Source: an uncultured Thermomicrobiales bacterium
GTDB taxonomy: Bacteria > Chloroflexota > Chloroflexia > Thermomicrobiales > UBA6265
Reading direction: 5' to 3'
Assembly (NCBI GenBank): GCA_902806355.1
Contig: CADCWI010000093.1
Span: forward strand, 1-20,920
DNA: 20,920 nucleotides
Below, piece by piece: positions 10,141-16,650 of this stretch. How positions within the stretch are numbered: position 1 is the first letter of the stretch; each line of letters begins with the position of its first letter. Under the pieces are notes generated by a model that was not told the DNA's origin, searched no databases, and saw only the letters and a program-made list of their open reading frames with translations. The position numbers were made by a program, and so were the translations under genes.

Positions 10141-11928
10141 CTACACATCCTCCGGGGATGGAGCCCACTGCGGATCATGCATCATGTCGGAATTGCTCTT
10201 GCCCGGCGGGACGATCGGATAGACGTTCGCCTCCGGCTCGACCACGAAATCGATCAGCACCGGTCCCCTGATCGAGCGCGCTCGCGCGATCGCGGTTTCG
10301 ATCTCCTCGGTTCGGGTCACGCGGATGCCGGTCGCGCCGTAGGCCTCTGCGAGCTTGACGAAGTCAGGACCGCTGATCTCTACCTCGGAGTAGTTTCCGT
10401 TATGGAACAGGTCCTGCCACTGTCGCACCATCCCGAGATAGCCGTTGTTGATGATCGCGATGTTGATATCGAGCTTCTGCTGGACGGCGGTGGCCAGCTC
10501 GTTCGACGACATCTGGAACCCGCCGTCGCCGATCACCGCCCAGACCTCCAGATCGGGCCGTCCCATCTTCGCGCCGATCGCCGAGGGCAATCCGTATCCC
10601 ATCGTGCCGAGGCCACCGGACGTGATCCAGCGTGTGCCGTACTTCACCCCAAGTTGCTGGGCCGACCACATTTGATGCTGACCGACGTCCGTGGTCACGA
10701 TCGCGTTACGGTCCGTCGCGGCAGAGATCGCCTTGATGATCGCGTAGGGCTCCGGCGTCTCCGGGATGTCCTCGAGCGCTGCCTCCAGCACCCGGTCCCG
10801 CTGACCATCGATCCACTTCATCCAGCCATGATGATCCCGCGGCTCGACCTCGTTGAGCAGGAGCCTGAGCGCCTCCCCGGCATCGCCGACGACGGGGATG
10901 TCAGTTCGAATGTTCTTGCCGATCTCGGCCGGGTCGATGTCGACGTGGATGATCCTGGCGTTGGGCGCGAAGCCCGCGACCTGGCCCGTGGCGCGATCAT
11001 CGAAGCGGGCACCGATGTTGATGAGCAGATCACATTCTTCGAGCGCCCGGTTGGCGTGCCGGTGCCCGTGCATGCCCATCATCCCAAGCGATTGGGGATG
11101 CCGCTCGTCCATCGCGCCAAGCCCGAGCAGCGTATAGATCACCGGGATGTTCGACCGCTCGGCGAAGCGTCTGAAGATGTCCTCAGCCCCGCTCAGGATG
11201 ATTCCATGCCCTGCCATGATGAGCGGTTTCTGGGCCGCATTGATCGCATCCGCGGCAAGCCGGACCTGTCGCATGTTGGGAACGAGGTTTGGCTGATAGC
11301 TCTTGCGACCGGTCTTCTTCGGATAGGAAAAGGCCGCCTCGGCGATGAACACGTCCTTGGGAATGTCGACCAGCACTGGTCCCGGCCGGCCGGAACGAGC
11401 CAGATAGAAGGCTTCCTTGATCGTCGGGGCGATGTCCTCGGCCCTGCGCACGAGATAGTTGTGCTTGGTGACGGGAAGTGTAATGCCGGTGATGTCGACC
11501 TCCTGGAATCCGTCCCGCCCGATCAGTGACTGGGCCACCTGGCCAGTGATCGCGACGAGTGGCACGGAATCGAGGTATGCATCCGCAAGCGCAGTCACCA
11601 GGTTCGTCGCACCGGGACCGGATGTGGCGATGCAAACCCCCACATCACCGGTGGCGCGGGCATAGCCTACAGCGGCCAGAGCTGCCCACTGTTCGAACCG
11701 GGTAAGCACATGCTCGAACCCGGATTCGGGCAGCGCATCATAGAGCGGGATGACCGCTCCACCGGGATATCCGAAAACGGTCGTGACACCCTCCGCCTCC
11801 AGGCTGCGGCAGGTGATCCGGGCGCCGCTCAGAATCTCCGGCGACACAGCGAGAGCAGTGCCGTCCGCGTTCGGGAGAGGTGTTGTTTGGGCTTCCGCCG
11901 CGCTGGCTCGCGATTCCGCAACGATCAT
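10141..11928 (-). CDS. ilvB: Acetolactate synthase, large (catalytic) subunit
   Basis: Thiamin-diphosphate enzyme making acetolactate from pyruvate or acetohydroxybutyrate from pyruvate plus 2-oxobutyrate. The 595 residues show FGYPGGAVIPLYDAL (52-66), the catalytic Glu79, ATSGPGATNLVT (101-112), and the ThDP/Mg motif GDGGFQM (467 on) with NNGYLGMVRQWQ (494-505). The segment around the catalytic Glu is unusual: TRFEQWAALAAVGYARATG, where most family members have RHEQ-x-AAH-x-A-x-GYARATG. The key Glu is kept but the neighbouring His residues and an Asp are replaced. ATG 11928 is preferred over TTG 11958: GGAG lies eight bases upstream and the extra ten residues look unconserved. It is the first structural gene of the operon, behind the attenuator. 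Residues 1-30 form a low-complexity tail before the family-like start. Confidence 0.96.
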   Translation of the reverse strand: MIVAESRASAAEAQTTPLPNADGTALAVSPEILSGARITCRSLEAEGVTTVFGYPGGAVIPLYDALPESGFEHVLTRFEQWAALAAVGYARATGDVGVCIATSGPGATNLVTALADAYLDSVPLVAITGQVAQSLIGRDGFQEVDITGITLPVTKHNYLVRRAEDIAPTIKEAFYLARSGRPGPVLVDIPKDVFIAEAAFSYPKKTGRKSYQPNLVPNMRQVRLAADAINAAQKPLIMAGHGIILSGAEDIFRRFAERSNIPVIYTLLGLGAMDERHPQSLGMMGMHGHRHANRALEECDLLINIGARFDDRATGQVAGFAPNARIIHVDIDPAEIGKNIRTDIPVVGDAGEALRLLLNEVEPRDHHGWMKWIDGQRDRVLEAALEDIPETPEPYAIIKAISAATDRNAIVTTDVGQHQMWSAQQLGVKYGTRWITSGGLGTMGYGLPSAIGAKMGRPDLEVWAVIGDGGFQMSSNELATAVQQKLDINIAIINNGYLGMVRQWQDLFHNGNYSEVEISGPDFVKLAEAYGATGIRVTRTEEIETAIARARSIRGPVLIDFVVEPEANVYPIVPPGKSNSDMMHDPQWAPSPEDV

Positions 11929-12139
11929 TCCGGGTGCTCCGTTTCCATCCTCGGCCAACCCAGTGTTTCGGATCAGCCCATGTCGTCGACGTCCGACTCA
12001 CCCACCGGAAGGGGACTTCCGAAACCGATCGCCACGTTACAGGCAGATCGGAGGGGGTAAGGCCTCGTGTTTCCGGCGCTGGAAACGGGTAAGGCATCGG
12101 ATGCATCCCGGGCGACATTGGACAGGAGCATCTGGCAAC
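11929..12139 (-). other. Untranslated leader between the attenuator terminator and ilvB
   Basis: About 210 bases without a gene on either strand that I can support. On the transcript strand it holds two small perfect hairpins: GTTTCC/GGAAAC (12086-12069, six-base loop) and CGGAAG/CTTCCG (12021-12006, four-base loop). It also holds the palindrome GGATGCATCC (12108-12099). None is followed by a T-run. The ilvB ribosome binding site GGAG lies at its end. No function can be assigned beyond being the read-through leader. Confidence 0.45.
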
Positions 12140-12167
12140 AAAAAAGCCTCCCCGGATTGTGGGAGGC
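12140..12167 (-). terminator. Intrinsic terminator of the ilv leader (attenuator, segments 3:4)
   Basis: On the minus strand GCCTCCC (12167-12161) pairs perfectly with GGGAGGC (12152-12146) around an eight-base loop, and six T follow directly (12145-12140). It lies after the leader peptide stop and about 210 bases before ilvB, on the same strand as the operon. It would end transcription before the structural genes unless the 5' arm is captured by the antiterminator. It is the only clear hairpin-plus-T-run terminator I found in the window. Confidence 0.88.
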
Positions 12168-12257
12168 CAGCTTCTTCAGTCGTCTTTGGTATTCGATTCG
12201 TCTATCTGGCTCCCCGCCGTTCCGCACACCAACCGCTCCCTACTGGGAGCGAGATAA
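12140..12257 (-). promoter_or_regulatory. Ribosome-mediated transcription attenuator with alternative stems 1:2, 2:3 and 3:4
   Basis: Three mutually exclusive pairings can be drawn by hand on the minus-strand RNA. Segment 1, TTATCTCGCTCCC (12257-12245), lies inside the leader peptide gene and pairs with segment 2, GGGAGCCAGATAG (12214-12202), which ends with the leader stop codon: 12 of 13 positions pair, one being a wobble. Segment 2 shifted by a base, GGGGAGCCAG (12215-12206), can instead pair with segment 3, CTGGCCTCCC (12170-12161): 9 of 10 pair, including one wobble. Segment 3 also forms the terminator with segment 4. A small local hairpin, CGCTCCC/GGGAGCG (12251-12234), competes with 1:2. 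A ribosome stalled on Leu/Ile/Val codons 11-14 would cover segment 1, free segment 2 to hold segment 3, and permit read-through. A ribosome reaching the stop would cover segment 2 and allow termination. Confidence 0.85.
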
Positions 12258-12294
12258 GTACGAGGCTAATAATGGAGAGGGATGTCAGAACCAT
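12202..12294 (-). CDS. ilv operon leader peptide, Leu/Ile/Val-rich, 30 residues
   Basis: A 30-codon reading frame whose first 18 residues are MVLTSLSIISLVLISLPV: five Leu, three Ile and three Val, 11 branched-chain residues in all. The tail GSGWCAERRGAR contains none. Several of these codons (ATT twice, GTA twice, CTT once) are uncommon in the surrounding genes, which favour ATC, GTC and CTC/CTG; this would sharpen stalling. The TAG stop at 12204-12202 sits inside attenuator segment 2. AGGAA (12312-12308) lies 13 bases before ATG 12294, longer than ideal; an in-frame ATG at 12324 would give a 40-residue version without a visible ribosome binding site. Its role is expected to be translation itself, sensing charged tRNA for all three amino acids, not the peptide product. 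Confidence 0.86.
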   Translation of the reverse strand: MVLTSLSIISLVLISLPVGSGWCAERRGAR

Positions 12295-12354
12295 GATGCA
12301 GTCGACGTTCCTGTGCGGAATCATGACGAAATACGGACTCGTTCCGTCTGGATC

Positions 12355-12384
12355 AGCATACGGGGTCCGCAATCTCCTTGTCAA
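12355..12384 (-). promoter_or_regulatory. Promoter of the ilv-leu operon (sigma-70 type)
   Basis: On the minus strand a perfect -35 hexamer TTGACA (12384-12379) is followed after 18 bases by TATGCT (12360-12355), four of six matches to the -10 consensus. Transcription would start near 12348, placing the leader peptide ATG about 54 bases into the RNA. A small hairpin, ACGGA/TCCGT (12347-12333), would form at the 5' end. It lies downstream of the DUF3090 stop codon, so the operon has its own promoter. Confidence 0.72.
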
Positions 12385-12512
12385 CAGAACGGACATTGTG
12401 CCGTTCCTTCCGGCAGCAACGAGGCAACGACGGAATGACAGGATACGCATGAGGATATGGTCGATACCCTCGCCGGGATCGACCAGCGTCATCATCCGCG
12501 CCGCCAGACCGA

Positions 12513-13055
12513 TCAGACGGTCTCGTTCTCATCGAACGACAACGGCAGATGCCCGTTCTGCTCCGGACACACGTGACCTTCCCGATCCATCGGAGATCCG
12601 CACATCGGACAACGGGGACGTCCCGCGGAGGCAACCGTTGCGGCGTCAACACTCAATGACTTGGCTTGCGCCTGGGACAGCCGGATATTCAGCGAGGGCG
12701 TCACCGCCTCGTCGTCCTGCTGCAGGTCGAATGCGCTGATCACGATTCGGCCGACCGGCTCCTCGAACCCGAGTTCGATTCGCCCCAGGCGAAATTGATG
12801 GTCCGTCTGTTCATCGAGCTCGATCGGGGCGTCACTATTGTCGAGTACTGGAAGATCGGACGCTACTTGTTCGAGGATCTGTTCGACGGCCAGTCCCAAG
12901 GCCTGGAGCTGCTGCTTTTCCATCCAGATGATGTGTGTTTCGCCCCGGACGGCGACCAGCATGCGGAATCGTCGTTGCCCCGGCTCCCCCAGCGCCTCGA
13001 CGCGCAGGCGTTGGGCATCGTCAGCGGAAGAAGAATGCAGGAAGTCGTCGGTCAT
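12513..13055 (-). CDS. DUF3090 family protein with C-terminal zinc-ribbon-like motif
   Basis: A 180-residue soluble protein resembling the DUF3090 family, which I know mainly from Actinobacteria and Chloroflexota; its function is not established. The family-like core has EALGEPGQRRFRMLVA (20-35) and the helix MEKQQLQALGLAVEQIL (45-61), then strands FRLGRIELGFEE and VGRIVISAFDL. LRLSQAQAKSLS-type sequence precedes the tail. The end reads GRPRCPMCGSPMDREGHVCPEQNGH, with Cys149, Cys152, Cys163 and possibly His169 as metal ligands. ATG 13055 is chosen because upstream residues look unconserved; the ribosome binding site is weak. It lies upstream of the ilv operon on the same strand, but the ilv promoter sits between them and no functional link is evident. 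Confidence 0.8.
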   Translation of the reverse strand: MTDDFLHSSSADDAQRLRVEALGEPGQRRFRMLVAVRGETHIIWMEKQQLQALGLAVEQILEQVASDLPVLDNSDAPIELDEQTDHQFRLGRIELGFEEPVGRIVISAFDLQQDDEAVTPSLNIRLSQAQAKSLSVDAATVASAGRPRCPMCGSPMDREGHVCPEQNGHLPLSFDENETV

Positions 13056-13534
13056 GGAAGAGTGGGCCTTGTCTGAGGGAAGCGTACGGTCATTGTATCG
13101 TCTGTCGGGTGACTCACCATTATGAAGGCAAAGTTCATCGTCAGTAAAGAATAGCAACATTCAGGGCCTGGCGCACGGATACCGGACGGAGGAGCCCCCT
13201 GCCCGGCGATGTTCGCATTGAATACGTTCCATGGGCCAGGCCGTCAGATGATTGCGCTTATCGCTCCGCCGTCGATGCCGGGCGTTCAGCGCGGGTTTTC
13301 CTGGCTTGTGGAGTCCTTTCCAAGCAACTCGCGAGATGGTAACCATCGCACCCTCAGAACTCGTCCGCCAGGACATGCAGCGCCGTGTTCCGTCCTGCGT
13401 TGGTCAATGTATATGGAGAGGTTTGCGAGAAACCCATACCGTATGATCCCGTATGCACAGGTCCTCGCGACCGCCTGTCGCGGACAACGAATTACCTCAA
13501 ACGGAATCATTTCCGCAAAGGATCGGAGCACTCC
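13056..13534 (+). other. Divergent intergenic region between the DUF3090 and HD-domain genes
   Basis: About 480 bases with no gene I can support on either strand; the short open frames lack ribosome binding sites and family features. It holds the palindrome CATAC-C-GTATG (13435-13445), overlapping a direct repeat of CCGTATG (13439-13445 and 13449-13455). It also holds a hairpin CGCGAC/GTCGCG with a five-base loop (13466-13482), about 50 bases before the HD gene. TATGAT (13442-13447) resembles a -10 box, but no good -35 is correctly spaced. Promoters for both flanking genes must lie here. Confidence 0.4.
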
Positions 13535-14299
13535 GTGGATCTCATCAGTGACGCCCAGCAGTCGGCGCCGAAATACGGCAGCACCGAAGTCAATGCGGAG
13601 GACGGATCCGCCGAATCGCGAGCGACCTCCAGCCTCGCCTTCAACGTGGTAAAAGCCGATCCTGAAGTACGAACCTTGATCGAAGCGGCGAACCACAATC
13701 TCGGGGTCCTCGGATTCACCGAACATGGGTTCCGGCACGTCGGCCTGGTTGCCAACATCGCGCGCAACGTCATGCGGCGGCTGGGATACGACGAGCGCCA
13801 CGGCGAGCTCGCCAGTATCGCAGGGTATCTTCACGACATTGGGAACGTCATCTCCCGACATGGGCATGCCACGACCGGGGCGCTGCTGGCGAACACCATC
13901 CTTTCGCGGCTCGACATGGCGCCGGAAGACACCATCGTGGTGATGGGTGCGATCGGTTCGCACGGCGACGATCACGGAAGGCTCGGGGAACCGGTGCATC
14001 CGGTCTCCGCGGCGTTGATCCTGGCCGACAAGTCCGATGTTCACCGGAGCCGAGTCCGGACGACGGACCCGGCAGCGTTCGACGATCATGACCGCGTCGG
14101 ATATGCAACGACCTCATCGTTCCTGCGGATCGATCCTGATTCACGCATGATCGCGCTCGAGCTGGAGATCGATACTGACATCGCGCCGGTGATGCAGTAT
14201 TTCGAGCTATTCCTGCCTCGAATGCTGATGTGCCGGAGAGCCGCCGAGCTGCTGGATTGCACCTTCAGAATCATCATCAACGATGTCGTCGTTCTCTGA
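13535..14299 (+). CDS. HD-domain phosphohydrolase family protein
   Basis: A 254-residue protein with an HD metal-dependent phosphohydrolase domain, a class that acts on nucleotides, cyclic dinucleotides or other phosphoesters. The domain runs from about 40 to 175: HGFRHVGLVANIA (first metal His68), AGYLHDIGNVISRHGH (His100-Asp101, with His109 and His111), the HGDDHG segment near 143, and ILADKSDVHRSRVR (161-174) carrying the final Asp. It is not a GGDEF- or RelA-linked architecture. The C-terminal 75 residues form a separate strand-rich region. GTG 13535 is preferred because GGAG lies six bases upstream, and the longer frame from 13385 adds residues unlike the family. The first 35 residues after this start are polar and probably disordered. 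It precedes rodA by 121 bases; the substrate is unknown. Confidence 0.85.
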   Translation: MDLISDAQQSAPKYGSTEVNAEDGSAESRATSSLAFNVVKADPEVRTLIEAANHNLGVLGFTEHGFRHVGLVANIARNVMRRLGYDERHGELASIAGYLHDIGNVISRHGHATTGALLANTILSRLDMAPEDTIVVMGAIGSHGDDHGRLGEPVHPVSAALILADKSDVHRSRVRTTDPAAFDDHDRVGYATTSSFLRIDPDSRMIALELEIDTDIAPVMQYFELFLPRMLMCRRAAELLDCTFRIIINDVVVL

Positions 14300-14420
14300 A
14301 CGGCGGTATCATGGTCAGCGACCCAATACCCGGGCAACCCCGCGACCGGTACGCCAACGCTCGCAGCGGTCAGGGGCTACGGATACTCCATCCTGACATT
14401 GAACTCCATCGAGGTTCTCC

Positions 14421-15584
14421 ATGATTGCCGCTCGCCATCACCGGACGTCCATCCACTACCAGCGCACTTCATCGAACCGCTGGCGGGACTTCGATCCGAT
14501 GCTGTTCATCACGATGCTGGTATTGATGGCCTTCGGCGCGGTGACAGTCTGGAGCGCCGTCGGCCTTCCCAGCATCCTGACCCGGAACCTCGGAACCGAT
14601 CAGTTCATCTTCGGCGGGATCGGGATCCTGCTCATGCTCGCGGTTTCCCTGCTCGATTACCGCTATCTGGAGTCGATGGCCTGGGTTCTCTACGGAGCGG
14701 GCATTCTCGGACTCCTCGCCGTGCTCAGCCCTCTCGGCGTCCAGATCGAGAACACGGGCGCGCAAAACTGGATCGATCTGGGCGTGACGACGATCCAGCC
14801 GTCCGAATTCGCCAAGGTCACGACCATCATCGCGCTCTGTGCGTTCATCTCGTCACGCGGCGAGGCGATGAAGGAGCTTGGCAACTTCATCGTTGCGGGG
14901 CTGATCGTGGCTATCCCGATGTTTATCGTGCTCATCGGCCCTGATCTCGGGCAGGCGATGGTCTACATGTCTTTCTGGGCGGCGTCACTGCTCGTCTCCC
15001 GCACCCGTCGATTCTTCATCGTTGCCCTCGTGTTGCTCTTGCCCGCTCTGGTCTGGTTCGCCTGGAACTTCATCTTGACCGGATATCAGCAGTTGAGGTT
15101 CGTCTGTTCACTCAATCCGATGCTCGAGCCGATGGGCTGTGGATACCAGCCAATCCAGGCTAGGATCAGCATCGGCGCCGGAGGGCTGCTTGGTTCAGGT
15201 ATCGGCGGCGGCACCCAGAGCCAGATGGACCTGCTCGGGGTCCGCGAATCCGACTTCATCTTCGCGCACGCCAGCGGCATGTTCGGTTTCTTCGGGATGA
15301 TCGCCCTCTTCGTCGCCCTGATGATCTTTCTCTGGCGCGGATTGCAGGTCGCCGAGGTCGCGCGCGATCATTTCGGCCAGTGCCTGGTCATCGCCATAAC
15401 GGGCGTCTTCTTCTTCCAGGCTTTTCTCAATATCGGCATGAACCTCGGAATCATGCCGGTCGCGGGGATCACCCTTCCATTCGTCAGCGCCGGAGTCTCG
15501 TCACTCTGGAGCTGCCTGATCCTGACCGGCATCCTGCAGAGCGTCCGGATGCACCACAGGCGACTCACCTTCCTCACCGGCTAA
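14421..15584 (+). CDS. rodA: SEDS-family peptidoglycan glycosyltransferase, RodA-like
   Basis: A 387-residue polytopic membrane protein of the SEDS (RodA/FtsW/SpoVE) family, which polymerises lipid II with a partner class B PBP. About ten hydrophobic segments can be read, beginning at 28-48. Family motifs in order: GAQNWIDLGVTTIQPSEFAK, PDLGQAMVY, QARISIGAGGLLGSGIGGGTQSQ, ESDFIFAHASGMFGFFG, and the C-terminal NIGMNLGIMPVAGITLPFVSAG. The Asp in SDFIF is, in my alignment by eye, the catalytic loop Asp. Two acidic residues usual just after it (IGEE) are replaced by Ser-Gly here. ATG 14421 has GAGG six bases upstream. The motif set and lack of division neighbours favour RodA over FtsW. Its stop overlaps the rsmI stop on the other strand. 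Confidence 0.88.
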   Translation: MIAARHHRTSIHYQRTSSNRWRDFDPMLFITMLVLMAFGAVTVWSAVGLPSILTRNLGTDQFIFGGIGILLMLAVSLLDYRYLESMAWVLYGAGILGLLAVLSPLGVQIENTGAQNWIDLGVTTIQPSEFAKVTTIIALCAFISSRGEAMKELGNFIVAGLIVAIPMFIVLIGPDLGQAMVYMSFWAASLLVSRTRRFFIVALVLLLPALVWFAWNFILTGYQQLRFVCSLNPMLEPMGCGYQPIQARISIGAGGLLGSGIGGGTQSQMDLLGVRESDFIFAHASGMFGFFGMIALFVALMIFLWRGLQVAEVARDHFGQCLVIAITGVFFFQAFLNIGMNLGIMPVAGITLPFVSAGVSSLWSCLILTGILQSVRMHHRRLTFLTG

Positions 15585-16426
15585 CGTGTCGGGGACGTGT
15601 CCTTTGGGGAGCCGGCGACCTGGCGGACGAGCTCGTACGCGTCTGACCCGGAGATACCGGCGATGCTCGCCACCTCGCGGGCGGCTCGGCTCGGCTTGTG
15701 CCCTTCGTCGAGCAACCGTCGGATCAACTCCGGCAGATCACTCTCAGGTCCCCGTGCATCTTCCTGCCGGCTCACGACGAGGACGACCTCGCCTTTCGGT
15801 TCGGTCTTGGCATAGGCCGCCGCAAGTTCGCCGAGCGTGCCGACTCTCAACTCCTCATGCAGCTTGGTGAGCTCTCTGGCCATCATCGCGATCCTGTCGC
15901 CCCCTGCCCTGAAAAGATCAGCGAGGGTCTGGCCGGTGCGTACGGGTGACTCGAACACGACGAACGGGAAACCGGACGAGACCGCTCTCGCGATGGCGAC
16001 ATCTCGCTCCTCTCCGGTACGAGGAAGGAATCCGAGGAACAGGAATGGTCCCGGCACAAGCCCGGATGCACTGACCGCGGCGATCAAGGACGATGCACCG
16101 GGGATCGGCACAACGCGATGACCCGCCTTGAGCGCGGCGGCGACGATCTCATGCCCGGGATCCGCGATGCCGGGTGTTCCGGCGTCGGTGATAAGCGCCA
16201 CGTCCCCCGCTTCCAGCTCGGACAGGAGCCGGGCTTCACGAGCACGCCGATTGTGATGGTGATAGCTGATCATCGGGGTTAAGATGTCGAACGCCTTGAG
16301 CAATGGTCCACTGTGCCGTGTGTCCTCGGCGGCGATCAGATCCACGGTTTGCAGCGTCTGGATCGCGCGCGGAGTCATGTCCTGGAGGTTGCCGATGGGA
16401 GTGGCGACGACGTACAACGTGCCCAC
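15581..16426 (-). CDS. rsmI: 16S rRNA (cytidine-1402-2'-O)-methyltransferase
   Basis: SAM-dependent enzyme of the tetrapyrrole-methylase fold that 2'-O-methylates C1402 in the ribosomal P site. The product is 281 residues, typical of RsmI. Visible motifs are GTLYVVATPIGNLQDMTPRAI at the N-terminus, AAEDTRHSGPLL, the SAM-binding ALITDAGTPGIADPG, and VPIPGASSLIAAVSASG. FLGFLPRTGEER and FESPVRTGQTL follow, with the C-terminal helical HTH-like tail SRAAREVASIAGISGSDAY. Several in-frame starts exist; GTG 16426 is chosen because the protein then opens like the family and GGAAG lies eight bases upstream. It is divergent from dnaX (224 bases between, no convincing promoter seen) and ends tail-to-tail with rodA. 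Confidence 0.95.
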   Translation of the reverse strand: MGTLYVVATPIGNLQDMTPRAIQTLQTVDLIAAEDTRHSGPLLKAFDILTPMISYHHHNRRAREARLLSELEAGDVALITDAGTPGIADPGHEIVAAALKAGHRVVPIPGASSLIAAVSASGLVPGPFLFLGFLPRTGEERDVAIARAVSSGFPFVVFESPVRTGQTLADLFRAGGDRIAMMARELTKLHEELRVGTLGELAAAYAKTEPKGEVVLVVSRQEDARGPESDLPELIRRLLDEGHKPSRAAREVASIAGISGSDAYELVRQVAGSPKDTSPTR

Positions 16427-16650
16427 GCTCAACACTTCCACGGTTGAGGAACAGATGTTCGCACCCGTATACTGATCATGATTCCAGATTGACACCCGAG
16501 AGACGACGATCGTGGTGCACCAACACCCCAAGTCTCCTGTCTACGAATCGAGCACATCGTTCCCATTCCTGCCATACTGCAATGCCCGCACTCCACCATC
16601 ACGCATGACCGTCATCGACGTACGAGTCCAGGGAACAGGTATTCACCGCC

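Noticed and set aside
10201..10800. Very frequent GATC (14 by hand count in 600 bases, against about 2 expected from base composition)
   Set aside because: It can be explained by favoured codons (GAT before CGN or ATC-containing pairs) in this GC-rich coding DNA. Without a genome-wide, codon-corrected count there is no reason to call it a special motif.
12140..12300. T-box riboswitch controlling ilvB
   Set aside because: I looked for the conserved T-box sequence and a specifier-loop layout before the terminator and saw neither. The leader peptide with overlapping stems explains the region.
12295..12495. The leader peptide read as the end of a 97-residue frame starting at 12495
   Set aside because: The upstream part spans the promoter and has no branched-chain enrichment or family resemblance. 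The short frame starting inside the transcript fits the promoter and RNA structures much better.
13161..13376. A 71-codon minus-strand frame in the divergent intergenic region
   Set aside because: No ribosome binding site, basic unstructured composition, and no family features; chance open frames of this size are common at this GC content.
16489..16494. A perfect TTGACA upstream of dnaX as its promoter
   Set aside because: The sequence 16-18 bases downstream (around GTGGTG) has no resemblance to a -10 box.
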